A stretch of 64,000 bases of DNA from Thermomicrobium sp. CFH 73360 (GCF_023806465.1 NZ_JAMSLS010000003.1:62001-126000), one strand, 5' to 3'. Counted from the first letter of the stretch, positions 26,516 to 35,500 are shown. Notes: generated by a model not told the origin, from the letters alone. Translations and numbers: made by a program.

Positions 26516-27487
26516 ATGAGGAGGGCTGCCACGGCTGCGCTTGTCCGCTGGTTTGACGATCCCGCCTGTGCCGACGTCACGCAGGCCGGTGGCAAAGGGG
26601 CGAGTCTGGCTCGTCTGGCGACTGCGGGTCTTCCTGTCCCGCCAGGCTTCGTCGTCACCAGTGCCGCTTTCGCGGCGTTCCTGGAAGCGACAGGACTTGA
26701 CGCGACCATCCGCGCACTGCTTCGGCAACTTGATCCGGGTCAGCGGCACCAGCTGGAGGCTATCGCGACGGAGCTCCGGCAGCTTATCACGAGCCAACCA
26801 ATCCCACTGGAGCTCGATGCAGCGGTCGCTAGCGCCTACGCTGAACTCGGCCACGGTGAACCGATCCCTGTGGCGGTCCGCTCCAGTGCGGTGGCGGAGG
26901 ATTCCCATCAGGCGTCCTTTGCCGGTCAGCAGGAAACGTTCCTCGATGTGCGCGGGATCGATGCGGTGCTGGAGCGAATCCGCGATTGCTGGGCATCCCT
27001 CTTCGGCCCGCGCGCCCTTTTCTATCGTGCTCGCAAGGGGTCGCTCGACGACCTCGCCTTCGCTGTTGTCGTTCAACAGCTCGTCGTGCCGGAGAAGGCA
27101 GGCGTGCTCTTCACGGCTGATCCCGTCCAGCGGCGACGCGATGTGCTTGTGGTCGAGGCGGTCTGGGGCTTCGGCGAGTTGCTCGTCTCCGGTGAGGTTA
27201 CGCCCGACCATTATGAACTCGACCGACGGAGCCGCCAGCTACTCCGTACCCTCGTCCCGCTCAAGTCGCAGATGCTGGTGCGAGCTGAGCAGGGTGGACT
27301 GATCGCGGTATCCGTGCCTGAGCATCGGAAACGTGCCCGCGTGCTCGACGAGCAGGAACTCGCCGCACTCTGCGCGCTGGCGGAGCAGGTCGAAGCGTTC
27401 TTTGCTGCGCCACAAGACGTCGAGTGGGCGATCGACGAAGGACAGCTGTTTCTCTTGCAAAGTCGTCCGATCACGACGCTCGTCTGA
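26516..27487 (+). CDS. PEP synthase/PPDK-type ATP-grasp domain protein (stand-alone nucleotide-binding half)
   Basis: A 323-residue protein equal to the N-terminal ATP-grasp part of PEP synthase and nothing more. Motifs in order are VTQAGGKGASLARL (about 19-32), GLPVPPGFVVTSAAF (about 35-49), VAVRSSAVAEDSHQASFAGQ (about 120-139), QLVVPEKAGVLFTADPV (about 186-202), WGFGELLVSGEVTPD (about 214-228) and the C-terminal VEWAIDEGQLFLLQSRPITT with the DxE and QxRP residues. The phosphohistidine domain is absent; a separate gene at 30375 provides one. The same split is known in phenylphosphate synthase (two subunits of about 40 and 70 kDa), which transfers the beta-phosphate of ATP to phenol. GAGGAG overlaps the upstream stop. 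Confidence 0.88.
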   Translation: MRRAATAALVRWFDDPACADVTQAGGKGASLARLATAGLPVPPGFVVTSAAFAAFLEATGLDATIRALLRQLDPGQRHQLEAIATELRQLITSQPIPLELDAAVASAYAELGHGEPIPVAVRSSAVAEDSHQASFAGQQETFLDVRGIDAVLERIRDCWASLFGPRALFYRARKGSLDDLAFAVVVQQLVVPEKAGVLFTADPVQRRRDVLVVEAVWGFGELLVSGEVTPDHYELDRRSRQLLRTLVPLKSQMLVRAEQGGLIAVSVPEHRKRARVLDEQELAALCALAEQVEAFFAAPQDVEWAIDEGQLFLLQSRPITTLV

Positions 27488-27502
27488 GGGCAGGAGCGGC
27501 CA

Positions 27503-28117
27503 ATGCCGACCGATCGCGAGCTGCTCGATCGAGCACACCAGTGGATCGCTCCGTACTGGAACGCCGAGCACTTGCGCCGGACACTCGACTGGCTCTTTAT
27601 CCTGGAGCCGCAGGCAAGCCTGGCGCTTCGGCTGGCGGCGCTGACTCATGATATGGAACGCCACTTCCCAGGGCCTGATTCTCCGCGGCTCAATGTGCAG
27701 CGCGGTATCCCTGATCGCCTCTATGAGGAGCAGCACCAGAAGCGTTCGGCACGCATCGTCGCTGTGTGGCTGACCGAACAGGAGGCCGACCTTGCCCTTG
27801 TCGAGGCCGTACGCGATCTTGTGGCAGTGCATGAGTGGGGAGGCTGGCCGGAAGCTGACCTGCTGCAGGCGGCCGACTCACTCAGCTTCCTCGAGGTCAA
27901 CGTTGATCGCTTCATCGGCCGTGGGCTTACCGGTGAGCAGGGCTTCACGCCCGAGCTCGTTGCCGTCCATTTCCGCTATATGGCGGAGCGGATCAGGATC
28001 CCCCGAGTCCGCGAGCTTGCGGAGCCGCTCCTCCGCACTGCACTGGCCCGACTGCAAGAGCAAACGGTGATCGCTGCCTCTGCTCCAGTGGACGGTCGAT
28101 CCGGAGGCAGCCGATGA
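27503..28117 (+). CDS. HD-domain-like protein of unknown function
   Basis: A 204-residue, mostly helical protein. LAALTHDMERHFPGPDS (about 49-65) contains an HD pair and a following His, and LVAVHEWGGWPEADLLQAAD (about 109-128) contains a second His and a late Asp, in the order expected of an HD-type metal site. The classical HD signature is incomplete, so the family call is tentative. It starts 15 bases after the ATP-grasp gene and overlaps the FAD-subunit gene by four bases (ATGA), so it is made together with them. In phenylphosphate synthase operons a small third subunit accompanies the two kinase halves, but that one has CBS domains and is unlike this protein. Confidence 0.7.
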   Translation: MPTDRELLDRAHQWIAPYWNAEHLRRTLDWLFILEPQASLALRLAALTHDMERHFPGPDSPRLNVQRGIPDRLYEEQHQKRSARIVAVWLTEQEADLALVEAVRDLVAVHEWGGWPEADLLQAADSLSFLEVNVDRFIGRGLTGEQGFTPELVAVHFRYMAERIRIPRVRELAEPLLRTALARLQEQTVIAASAPVDGRSGGSR

Positions 28118-29013
28118 TGGACTGCACAGTCGTTGCTCCTACGGTGCTCGATGAGGTGCTGGCGCTGCTCGCTAGTGCAGGGGAGGATGCCGTCCCCGTC
28201 GCTGGAGGAGTTTGGGTCACGCTGACACTCCGCCATGGACTCATCAGTCCGCGCCTGCTCGTTCACCTGCGAAGAGTTCCGGAACTCGGCCGCATGGTCG
28301 TGGAACCGACTGGTGAACTCGTCATCGGGGCGTCGATCACACACCGCGCGGTCGAGCGCTCGTCGCTTGTCCGTTCGCATTCACCTATTCTAGCAGAGAT
28401 GCTTGCCGAAGTGGCGAACGTCCGTGTGCGCGAACAGGCGACGCTGGTCGGCAATCTCTGTGAAGCTGACCCGGCTTCCGATCCACCGACGGTCTTGGCC
28501 GCCCTCGGTGCCTCGGTTGAGCTCCTGAGCCGGCGCGGGCGTCGCCTGGTACCCGTGGCCGATTTTGTCCTCGGGGCTTACCAGACCGCGCGTGCGCCGG
28601 ACGAGCTCGTCACCGCGATCCGAGTACCGCCGCTGCCACCACGAGCAGGAGTCGCTTATCTCAAGTTCCGCACCCGTTCGCACGAGGATCGTCCCGCTCT
28701 GGGAGTAGCGGCTGTCGTCTTGCCCGATGACGCAGGACGCATCGCGGCAATCGACCTTGTCGTCGGTGCAGCCGGCGATCATCCGCAGCGCGTACCGTCG
28801 GTGCTCGAACACGCTCGTGGACTCCCACTCGATGAGGAACTCGTCACCGTGCTCGCCAGCGCATATGCTGGAGCTGTCGAGACAGTCTCCGATCTCCGGG
28901 CCAGTGCCTGGTACCGCCGGGAGATGGTCAGAGTGTTCGTTGCTCGTGCACTGCGCCTGGCTGCAAAGCGCGCCGGTCTTTACTACCAGCAGGGAGGGAG
29001 TATGGACGCATGA
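28114..29013 (+). CDS. Molybdenum hydroxylase FAD-binding subunit (CoxM/XDH medium-subunit family)
   Basis: A 299-residue protein of the CO-dehydrogenase flavoprotein family. The FAD contacts are changed from consensus: AGGVWVTL replaces AGGTDLL (about 30-37) and ATLVGNLCEADPASDPP replaces GTIGGN-type (about 109-125). FLVLGAYQTA-like segment VADFVLGAYQTARAPDELV, then YLKFRTRSHEDRPALGVAA (about 174-192) and the C-terminal ASAWYRREMVRVFVARAL are typical. It passes electrons from the molybdenum and 2Fe-2S subunits (32574 and 34871) to an acceptor. It is separated from them by three unrelated genes, which is unusual. Both ends overlap neighbours by four bases. Confidence 0.87.
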   Translation: MMDCTVVAPTVLDEVLALLASAGEDAVPVAGGVWVTLTLRHGLISPRLLVHLRRVPELGRMVVEPTGELVIGASITHRAVERSSLVRSHSPILAEMLAEVANVRVREQATLVGNLCEADPASDPPTVLAALGASVELLSRRGRRLVPVADFVLGAYQTARAPDELVTAIRVPPLPPRAGVAYLKFRTRSHEDRPALGVAAVVLPDDAGRIAAIDLVVGAAGDHPQRVPSVLEHARGLPLDEELVTVLASAYAGAVETVSDLRASAWYRREMVRVFVARALRLAAKRAGLYYQQGGSMDA

Positions 29014-29999
29014 AGCTCGCCACGTTTGCGGTCCCGAGCCCGGCCGGTGCCATTCGCCGGATGGGCGCTTTGGCCGATGGTTGGCTTGTCGATCTCCAGG
29101 TCGCCTATTCCGCCTACCTCGCACGGACCGATCCTGGCTGTGAGGCCGAGCGGCTGGCTGCGCTGCTCTTGCCAGACGATATGGTTGCCTTTCTGGGGCA
29201 TGGGACACTTGGATGGGAAGCAGCAGCTCGGGCGGTCGAGGAGGGACTCCGCGTCGAAGAAGCGTTCGGGAGACGTACGCGGTATCGACTCGAGGAAGTT
29301 CGTCTTCTCGCGCCGCTGCCGCGCCCGCGGGTGATCCGGGATTTCCTCACCTTTGAAGGGCATATGCGCAATGCGAGCCGTGCCCTTGGCCGCGGCGGCG
29401 AAATTCCGCCAGCCTGGTATGAGGTGCCAGCCTACTACAAAGGGGATCCCGAGACGGTCGTCGGCCCCGACGCGGACGTGGTGATGCCGCAGTACACACA
29501 GCAATTTGACTTCGAGCTCGAACTCGGAATGGTGATCGGCCGGCGCGGCAAGGATATTCCGGTTGCGGAGGCACACCGGTACATCGCTGGTTTCACCATC
29601 TTCAACGACTTCAGTGCGCGCGACCAGCAAATGCGTGAGGCTCCGATCGGGATGGGGCCGAGCAAGGGGAAGGATTTCGATACCGGCAACGCCATTGGCC
29701 CCTTCCTGGTCACTCCCGACGAACTCGACGTGACAAACCTGCGCATGGTGGCGCGTGTCAACGGCGAGGTGTGGTCAGAAGGATCGAGCGCGGGGATGCA
29801 TTTCTCGTTTGCCCAACTCATTGCGCACGTCTCGCAGAGCGAGACCATCTACCCAGGCGAGCTCTGGGGTTCGGGTACGGTGACCAACGGCTGTGGGCTT
29901 GAACTCGGCCGCTACCTGAAGCCTGGCGACGTCGTCGAATTGGAGGTGGAAGGGATCGGTGTGCTGCGCAACCGCGTGGTGCGTCAGCCTGCGTCGTGA
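29010..29999 (+). CDS. Fumarylacetoacetate hydrolase-family protein
   Basis: A 329-residue FAH-fold protein. The metal-binding triad appears as FDFELELGMVIGR (about 168-180; Glu residues) with YIAGFTIFNDFSARDQQ (about 191-207; Asp), followed by GMGPSKGKDFDTGNAIGPFL (about 213-232). The C-terminal part ELWGSGTVTNGCGLELGRYL and LKPGDVVELEVEGIG is standard. FAH proteins cleave C-C bonds of acylpyruvates, or isomerise, hydrate or decarboxylate oxo-acids late in aromatic and sugar-acid breakdown. The N-terminal domain of about 100 residues is present. The start overlaps the upstream stop by four bases. Confidence 0.9.
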   Translation: MKLATFAVPSPAGAIRRMGALADGWLVDLQVAYSAYLARTDPGCEAERLAALLLPDDMVAFLGHGTLGWEAAARAVEEGLRVEEAFGRRTRYRLEEVRLLAPLPRPRVIRDFLTFEGHMRNASRALGRGGEIPPAWYEVPAYYKGDPETVVGPDADVVMPQYTQQFDFELELGMVIGRRGKDIPVAEAHRYIAGFTIFNDFSARDQQMREAPIGMGPSKGKDFDTGNAIGPFLVTPDELDVTNLRMVARVNGEVWSEGSSAGMHFSFAQLIAHVSQSETIYPGELWGSGTVTNGCGLELGRYLKPGDVVELEVEGIGVLRNRVVRQPAS

Positions 30000-30036
30000 G
30001 CAGCGTGTGCGGAAGGGAAGGAAGGAGGAGTGTCCG

Positions 30037-30333
30037 ATGCCGTTCGTTGTCGTCGCCCACTACTACGCCAAGGAAGGAAAGGCCGACGAGATCGCAGCCA
30101 TCTTGAAAGAGATGGTCACGCTCTCACGGTCGGAGCCCGGCTGCTTGGTCTATTACGTCAACCGGTCACAAGACGATCCGCGCAAGTTCTTGCTCTACGA
30201 GCAATACCGGAGTCGTGAGGACTACGAGGCACACAAGGCGACCCCGTACTTTCAGGAGAAGATTCTTGGGACGGTCGTCCCGATGCTCGAGAGTCGCGTG
30301 CCAGAGTTCTACGAGCTCGTTGAGCCAGAGTGA
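30037..30333 (+). CDS. Antibiotic biosynthesis monooxygenase (ABM) domain protein
   Basis: A 98-residue protein of the dimeric alpha/beta-barrel class. It opens with FVVVAHYYAKEGKADEI, has the SRSEPGCLVYYVNRS strand (about 30-44) and FLLYEQYRSREDYEAH (about 51-66), then a C-terminal helix region. ABM proteins are cofactor-free oxygenases of quinol-like substrates or isomerase-like enzymes. GGAAGGAGGAG lies before ATG 30037, fixing the start. Its place between the FAH and phosphotransferase genes suggests a step in the same pathway. Confidence 0.85.
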   Translation: MPFVVVAHYYAKEGKADEIAAILKEMVTLSRSEPGCLVYYVNRSQDDPRKFLLYEQYRSREDYEAHKATPYFQEKILGTVVPMLESRVPEFYELVEPE

Positions 30334-30374
30334 GCGTTGATTCGCTGTTGTGCTGCGCGGAGAGGAGGGAAACC

Positions 30375-32069
30375 ATGGCCCAGGAGCGACCGGAAGTCCA
30401 GCTCCCCGTGACCTTCTTAGGTGACGAGTCCTTCCCCGTCGAATGGGCCAGTGAGGAGGAGAAGCAGCTTTTCTGGTGGTGGGATGACCTCCACTGCCCG
30501 AACCCACTCTCCCCGATGTTCTTCGAACTCGGCGGTTGGTGGGCAACCTGTGCTTATCTCTATCGTCGGTTTGGTGCACCGTTTGGCGTCGACTGGAAGG
30601 CGAAGTTGGTCAACGGCTATCTCTATACCGCTGTTGTCCCGCGCGATCCCAAAGAGGCGCAAGAGATCGCGCCCTATTACAACATGGTCATGCGCGTGTA
30701 TGCCGAGAAAGGCCTGGAATGGTGGCAGGAGCGGCTCCGCCCAGAGATTGAGCGGAACTTTGCCTATCTCGATTCCTTCCCCTATGAGACGGCTTCGCTC
30801 CCCGCACTCATGGTCCTCTTGGAGGATGCAATCGACATCCAAGAGCGTCACTGGCGGATCCACTGGATCCTCAACCTCTCGCAGTTCCAAGCCTCCCTCG
30901 ACTTCCAGAGCGCCGTGCGTGAGGTCATCGGCGACGTCGATTCCACCCTGCTCGAGCGGATCATGGTCTCGGATAGTGACCGCAACTGGGACGCTGTCCG
31001 CGCGCTCTGGGAAGCGAAGGAGCGAGTCAAGCGCAACGTCGTGCTTACCGATGCCTTCAGCAAAGAGACGCCGGTCGAAATCCTCGCCGAACTCGAGAAG
31101 ACGGCCGAGGGCCGTGAATTCCTTCGCTGGCTCGACGAGTACAAGCGCGAGTTCGGTCATAAGGCGCTTTTCAGCCACGAGTATATCTACCCGACCTGGT
31201 ACGAGAATCCCGCCCCGATCATCGCCGCGATCCAAGGGTATCTCCAGACGGACTATTCTTATCCAGAGGCCATTCAGCGCCTCCGTCAGGATCGCGATGC
31301 TGCTATCCAGGAGCTCCTCAGCAAGATTCCGCCGGGTGACGTCCGTGGACGCGAACGCGTGGAGGCGGCCCTTCACCGCGTCCTCCAGATGATGCCACTC
31401 ACTCCTGACCATCACTTCTATATCGACCAGGGTACATTTGCCCGCATGCGCTACGTTCTCCTGGCGATCGGACGACGCCTGGTGGAGGCGGGCCTTCTCG
31501 ACGAGCCGGACGACGTGCTCTTCCTCCGCTACCATGAACTCCGCGTCCTCGCTGCCGAACCCTCCAACCTGCCGAACGCTAAGGAACTGGTTCGCCAGCG
31601 TCGTGAAGCACGTGAGCATGCATTCTCTATCCGCCCGCGTGAGTGGATTGGCACGGCCAGCGAGTGGGCACTCTTCCAGGAACCTTATAAGACACTCTGG
31701 GGATATCCTCAGAAGTTCTTCGACTCGCTCAAGCCGCGAGAGGTCACGCAACGGATCGAAGGAATTCCAGCCTCGGCAGGGGTGATTGAAGGCACTGCCT
31801 TCGTCGCCCACACGCTTGAGGATGTCGATGCGCTCAAAGGTAGCGAGATTCTGGTCTGCCGCATGACCAACCCAGCTTGGGTGGTCGCCTTCACCAAGAT
31901 CGCTGGCTTGGTGACCGATTCCGGTGGACAACTCTCGCACCCTGCGGTCGTGTCGCGCGAGTTCGGCATCCCTGCAGTCGTCGGCACGAGCGTTGCGACG
32001 CAGGTGATCCGTACGGGACAGCGGATCCGTGTCAACGGCTCAGCTGGCGTCGTAGAGATCCTGAGCTGA
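30375..32069 (+). CDS. PEP-utilising (phosphohistidine swivelling) domain protein, partner half of a split PEP-synthase-like enzyme
   Basis: A 564-residue protein, with GAGAGGAGGG before its ATG. The last 90 residues form the PEP-utilising mobile domain: GIPASAGVIEGTAFVA opens it and DSGGQLSHPAVVSREFGIP carries the phospho-acceptor His at about 522. The preceding 470 residues are helical, rich in Trp and charged residues, and resemble the substrate-side part of phenylphosphate synthase and related enzymes rather than the PEP/pyruvate TIM barrel, which is absent. With the ATP-grasp protein at 26516 it would make a complete ATP-dependent dikinase-type phosphotransferase. The acceptor should be a hydroxyl-bearing pathway substrate. 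This is inference from domain logic. Confidence 0.85.
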   Translation: MAQERPEVQLPVTFLGDESFPVEWASEEEKQLFWWWDDLHCPNPLSPMFFELGGWWATCAYLYRRFGAPFGVDWKAKLVNGYLYTAVVPRDPKEAQEIAPYYNMVMRVYAEKGLEWWQERLRPEIERNFAYLDSFPYETASLPALMVLLEDAIDIQERHWRIHWILNLSQFQASLDFQSAVREVIGDVDSTLLERIMVSDSDRNWDAVRALWEAKERVKRNVVLTDAFSKETPVEILAELEKTAEGREFLRWLDEYKREFGHKALFSHEYIYPTWYENPAPIIAAIQGYLQTDYSYPEAIQRLRQDRDAAIQELLSKIPPGDVRGRERVEAALHRVLQMMPLTPDHHFYIDQGTFARMRYVLLAIGRRLVEAGLLDEPDDVLFLRYHELRVLAAEPSNLPNAKELVRQRREAREHAFSIRPREWIGTASEWALFQEPYKTLWGYPQKFFDSLKPREVTQRIEGIPASAGVIEGTAFVAHTLEDVDALKGSEILVCRMTNPAWVVAFTKIAGLVTDSGGQLSHPAVVSREFGIPAVVGTSVATQVIRTGQRIRVNGSAGVVEILS

Positions 32070-32573
32070 AGCGGAGGGTGCCAAGATGACGAGCGGTCGG
32101 CCGCAACCGGTCGCAGCGGATCGGCCTGACGGCGTGGGTCGTTGCAGCACATCTGACCGCGGCCGGCCGCTCGTGGTCCTCGCGTCCTCACCCACTGATC
32201 GCGGAACCGCCGATTCTCGTGTCCGGTGCGCTCAGCAAGAACAACGGATGACGTGGTGGCACGTGGCCTGGTGGGATTTCGTTGGCAGTGTCGCTGCCCC
32301 GTACCCTGCGGCACGGTCTATCTCATCTGACGCGGTAGCGAAGAGGGACTGTTTTCCACCCCAAGCGAACAGCGGTTCGCCTGGTGATCCCTGTTTTGTG
32401 CGACAGCTCTACTGCGTTGCTGGCGCAAGCATTACGCTCTCTATGGTGCATCGGCACTCGTGGGTCGAGACTTCCTCCTTCCCTGCTCCTGTTGGGTTGT
32501 TCTGCTCTTCGCGTACCGGACCAGTGTAACCTGATCTCGATGCTTGCGGCTCGCGCTGACGGGAGGAGATAGG
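32070..32573. other. Gap inside the catabolic operon, no gene recognised
   Basis: A 504-base gap between co-directional genes that otherwise nearly touch. A GGAGGG site stands 7 bases before an ATG at 32086, and the frame stays open for 147 codons to 32529, but the translation has no motif and looks like random high-GC coding. It could be the remains of a lost gene. GGGAGGAG at the right end serves the next gene. Confidence 0.45.
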
Positions 32574-34871
32574 GTGAGTGGTCGCACAACGTTCGGCATG
32601 ATCGATGCATGGGAGCGCGTGACCGCACGCATCCGCTTGAGCCAGGACGTGAGCATTCCGGGGATGCTGCACGCTGCGGTCGTGCGCAGTACCATACCGC
32701 ACGGCCGTCTCCGTCGCATCGAGACGAGTGGAGCCTGGACGGTGCCGGGCGTCGTCGCCGTTGTGACTGCTGCTGACCTCGCTCGCATCCCGAACTTGCG
32801 CCCTGTCTACGGTCCCCAGATCGAAGACCAACCCGTGCTCGCGCACGAGCGCGTCCGTTACGTCGGCGACATGGTTGCACTCGTCGCTGCGGAGAACGCG
32901 CGTGCGGCTCGCGAGGCCGCTGCCCGGGTCGTCGTCGAGTACGATCCGCTGCCTGCAGTCTTCGACCCGATTGAGGCGCTGCGACCAGACGCGCCGCTGA
33001 TCCACGAGCTCCGCCCCGAAGAGCCGCATCGCGGCCATGCCGTTTACTTCGGTCTGCGACCGATCTTTGGGACCAACTGCTGTAACCATTTCCGGCTCTA
33101 CACTGGCGACATTGAGCGTGGTTTCGCCGAGGCCGACCTCGTGCTCGAAGAGACGTTCCGCGTGCCGGCTGCGCAGCACGTGGCGATGGAGCCGCATGCT
33201 GCGCTTGCCTACTGGGAAGATGGACGTCTGGTGGTCATCAGCGGCACCCAGACGCCCTTCAACACCCGTCAGATCCTTGCCCAACTCTTCGGGCTTGCTC
33301 CAGAACAGGTACGCGTCATTGTACCCCCGATGGGGGGGTCCTTCGGCTCCAAGGTTTTCCCGCGCATTGAGCCGCAGGTGGCAGTCCTTGCCTACCTCAC
33401 TGGTCGTCCTGTCAAGCTTGTGCTCGATCGCTACGAGGAGTTCGTGACGCTCACTCGCCACGCGACGGTCGTCACGATCCGCCTTGGCCTTACGCGTGAC
33501 GGTCGCATCACAGCCAAGCGGGTGCAGGCGTACTGGAGTACTGGAGCCTATGCTGATTGCGGCCCGGATGTCGCACGCAAGGGTGGCTTCGGCAGTGTGG
33601 GCCCGTATCGCATCCCACATGTGGCGGTGGACTCCTACTGCGTCTATACCAATCTCCCGCCTGCCGGTGCCTTCCGCGGCTACGCCGTTACTGAGGTTGT
33701 CTGGGCCTCGGAGCGCATGATGGACATCGCTGCTGACGCGCTCGGGCTCGATCCGCTCGAGTTTCGCCTACGCAATCTCCTTCATGATGGTGAGCAGTTC
33801 GCGACCGGCGAGACGCTGCACGATGTTCACTTCCGCGAATGCCTAGAGGCGGTCGCTCGCGCACTCCACTGGGAACAAGGTTCCCGCGCGCGATCGCCCG
33901 AGGGTCGCCTCCGGGCCAAGGGGCTTGCTGTCGTCATGAAAGGGATGACAACACCGAGCCGCTCGGAGGCTCGTGTCGGTGTCGACCGCGCCGGACGCGT
34001 GACGGTCTATTCCTCGACTGTCGAACTCGGCCAAGGTGCCCGTACCGTGCTGGCACAGCTTGCGGCGGAGCCACTCGAAATACCCTACACGACTGTCCGT
34101 GTCGTCGATCCAGATACCGATCGCACTCCATTCGATAACCGCACCACCTCAAGTCGCTCAACCTACATGATGGGCAACGCAGTCCGCCAAGCCGCAGAGG
34201 CGCTCGCTCGGCGCCTTCGCGAGCTCGCAGCAGAGCGTCTTGAGGCCGCGCCGGAGGACCTCGAGCTTCTCCCTGGAGCGGTTTGTGTCCGCGGTGTGCC
34301 GGAGCGCTGTGTGAGCTGGGGTGAGCTCGTCACTGCGACGGGGAGCGACGAACTGCAAGAACACGCCGTCTTTAGGAACGAAGGTGGACTCGATCCCGAA
34401 ACGGGACACGGCATTGCTTCCTCACACTGGCATCAAGGAGCGGCAGGTGCCGAAGTCGAGGTTGATCCAGAGACAGGGCAAGTACGCATTCTGCGACTTC
34501 ATGCTGCAGTCTATGCTGGCCGCGTGGTCAATCAACTCACGGCAGCATTGCAAAACGAAGGCAGTATGATCATGGGACTCGGTAGCGCGCTCTTCGAGGA
34601 GCTTGTCTACGACGAAGGGCAGCCGCTCACGACGAATCTCTCAGACTATCTCATCCCCTCGTTTCTCGATCTTCCGGTGACACTCTCACACGACCTCTTG
34701 GAGTGTCCTGGGGCCGAGGTGCATGGGCTTGGTGAAACCGCTCTGCCGCCCGTCCCCGCGGCCATCGGCAACGCCGTCGCGCGGGCCATCGGTGCTTGCC
34801 TCACGGAATTACCGCTGACCCCCGAACGCGTGTTACGTGCCCTGCGCGCCACTCGGCAGGAGGCGTCCTGA
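32574..34871 (+). CDS. Molybdenum hydroxylase large (molybdopterin-binding) subunit, xanthine dehydrogenase family
   Basis: A 765-residue protein starting at GTG 32574 with GGGAGGAG 5 bases upstream. The N-terminal domain has VPGVVAVVTAADL and the motif YVGDMVALVAA; the Mo-pterin domain has PPMGGSFGSKV (family GGGFGGK, about 254-264), ETHxPL-like HVAMEPHAALAYW (about 203-215), PPAGAFRGYAVTEV (about 361-374) and the C-terminal GLGETALPPVPAAIGNA with the catalytic Glu. The AFRG motif groups it with xanthine/aldehyde/heterocycle hydroxylases rather than aerobic CO dehydrogenases, which have a CSFR motif. It would hydroxylate a carbon next to N or a carbonyl, using water. Substrate unknown. Confidence 0.9.
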   Translation: MSGRTTFGMIDAWERVTARIRLSQDVSIPGMLHAAVVRSTIPHGRLRRIETSGAWTVPGVVAVVTAADLARIPNLRPVYGPQIEDQPVLAHERVRYVGDMVALVAAENARAAREAAARVVVEYDPLPAVFDPIEALRPDAPLIHELRPEEPHRGHAVYFGLRPIFGTNCCNHFRLYTGDIERGFAEADLVLEETFRVPAAQHVAMEPHAALAYWEDGRLVVISGTQTPFNTRQILAQLFGLAPEQVRVIVPPMGGSFGSKVFPRIEPQVAVLAYLTGRPVKLVLDRYEEFVTLTRHATVVTIRLGLTRDGRITAKRVQAYWSTGAYADCGPDVARKGGFGSVGPYRIPHVAVDSYCVYTNLPPAGAFRGYAVTEVVWASERMMDIAADALGLDPLEFRLRNLLHDGEQFATGETLHDVHFRECLEAVARALHWEQGSRARSPEGRLRAKGLAVVMKGMTTPSRSEARVGVDRAGRVTVYSSTVELGQGARTVLAQLAAEPLEIPYTTVRVVDPDTDRTPFDNRTTSSRSTYMMGNAVRQAAEALARRLRELAAERLEAAPEDLELLPGAVCVRGVPERCVSWGELVTATGSDELQEHAVFRNEGGLDPETGHGIASSHWHQGAAGAEVEVDPETGQVRILRLHAAVYAGRVVNQLTAALQNEGSMIMGLGSALFEELVYDEGQPLTTNLSDYLIPSFLDLPVTLSHDLLECPGAEVHGLGETALPPVPAAIGNAVARAIGACLTELPLTPERVLRALRATRQEAS

Positions 34872-35362
34872 TGGGACAAGTTGTTCACCTTGCCGTCAAC
34901 GGTGAGTACCACGAACTTTCGGTCCTCTGCGACGAGACCCTTCTCGAAACCTTGCGTGATCGTCTTGGGCTCACCAGCGTGCGGGAAACCTGCGGTATCG
35001 GCATCTGCGGTGCGTGCACTGTGCTTGTTGATGGACGTCCCGTTTCCAGCTGCCTGCTTCTTACGAGTCTCGCAGATGACGCCCAGGTGACAACGCTCGA
35101 AGGACTGGTTGGTCCGAACGGTGCGCTCCATCCCGTTCAGGAAGCGTTCCTCGCGCAGCAAGCTTTTCAGTGCAGCTACTGTACGCCAGGGATGATCTTG
35201 AGTGTCGTAGCATTGCTCACGGAAAATCCTACCCCTACCCCCGAGGAGGCCGCGGCTTACCTCGCCGGCAATCTCTGTCGCTGTGGCTCCTACCTCCGTA
35301 TCCTTGCGGCAGTGGAGGATGCTGCTCGGCGGTTGCAGCAGACCAGGAAACTGTCACGGTGA
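34871..35362 (+). CDS. Molybdenum hydroxylase 2Fe-2S subunit
   Basis: A 163-residue protein with two [2Fe-2S] sites. The plant-ferredoxin-type cluster is CGIGICGACTVLVDGRPVSSC (about 40-60; Cys at 40, 45, 48 and 60), and the helical cluster is CSYCTPGM with NLCRCGSY (C-x2-C then C-x-C). The ATG overlaps the stop of the large-subunit gene by one base (TGATG), a usual large-small coupling. It carries electrons from the molybdenum site to the FAD subunit encoded at 28114. It is the last gene of the operon; a hairpin terminator lies 140 bases beyond. Confidence 0.92.
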   Translation: MGQVVHLAVNGEYHELSVLCDETLLETLRDRLGLTSVRETCGIGICGACTVLVDGRPVSSCLLLTSLADDAQVTTLEGLVGPNGALHPVQEAFLAQQAFQCSYCTPGMILSVVALLTENPTPTPEEAAAYLAGNLCRCGSYLRILAAVEDAARRLQQTRKLSR

Positions 35363-35500
35363 AGGCAAAGCGCCGGACACGACTCCGGCGGTGCAGGCGA
35401 GCATCTGCTTACCCTTCGGATCCTGTGCTATGCCTATACGCACCACGAGACCTTGCCGGGCTGAAGCTGATCTACAGGTGGTACAGTAGGGCCGGTGATG

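Noticed and set aside
30417-31940. 507-codon open frame on the minus strand
   Set aside because: Antisense to the swivelling-domain gene, which has a strong ribosome-binding site and family motifs; the minus frame has neither.
32086-32529. 147-codon frame with a good ribosome-binding site
   Set aside because: No recognisable sequence pattern and unsupported composition; kept only as an operon-gap observation.
32409-33620. 403-codon open frame on the minus strand
   Set aside because: Antisense to the molybdenum-hydroxylase large subunit; no motif.
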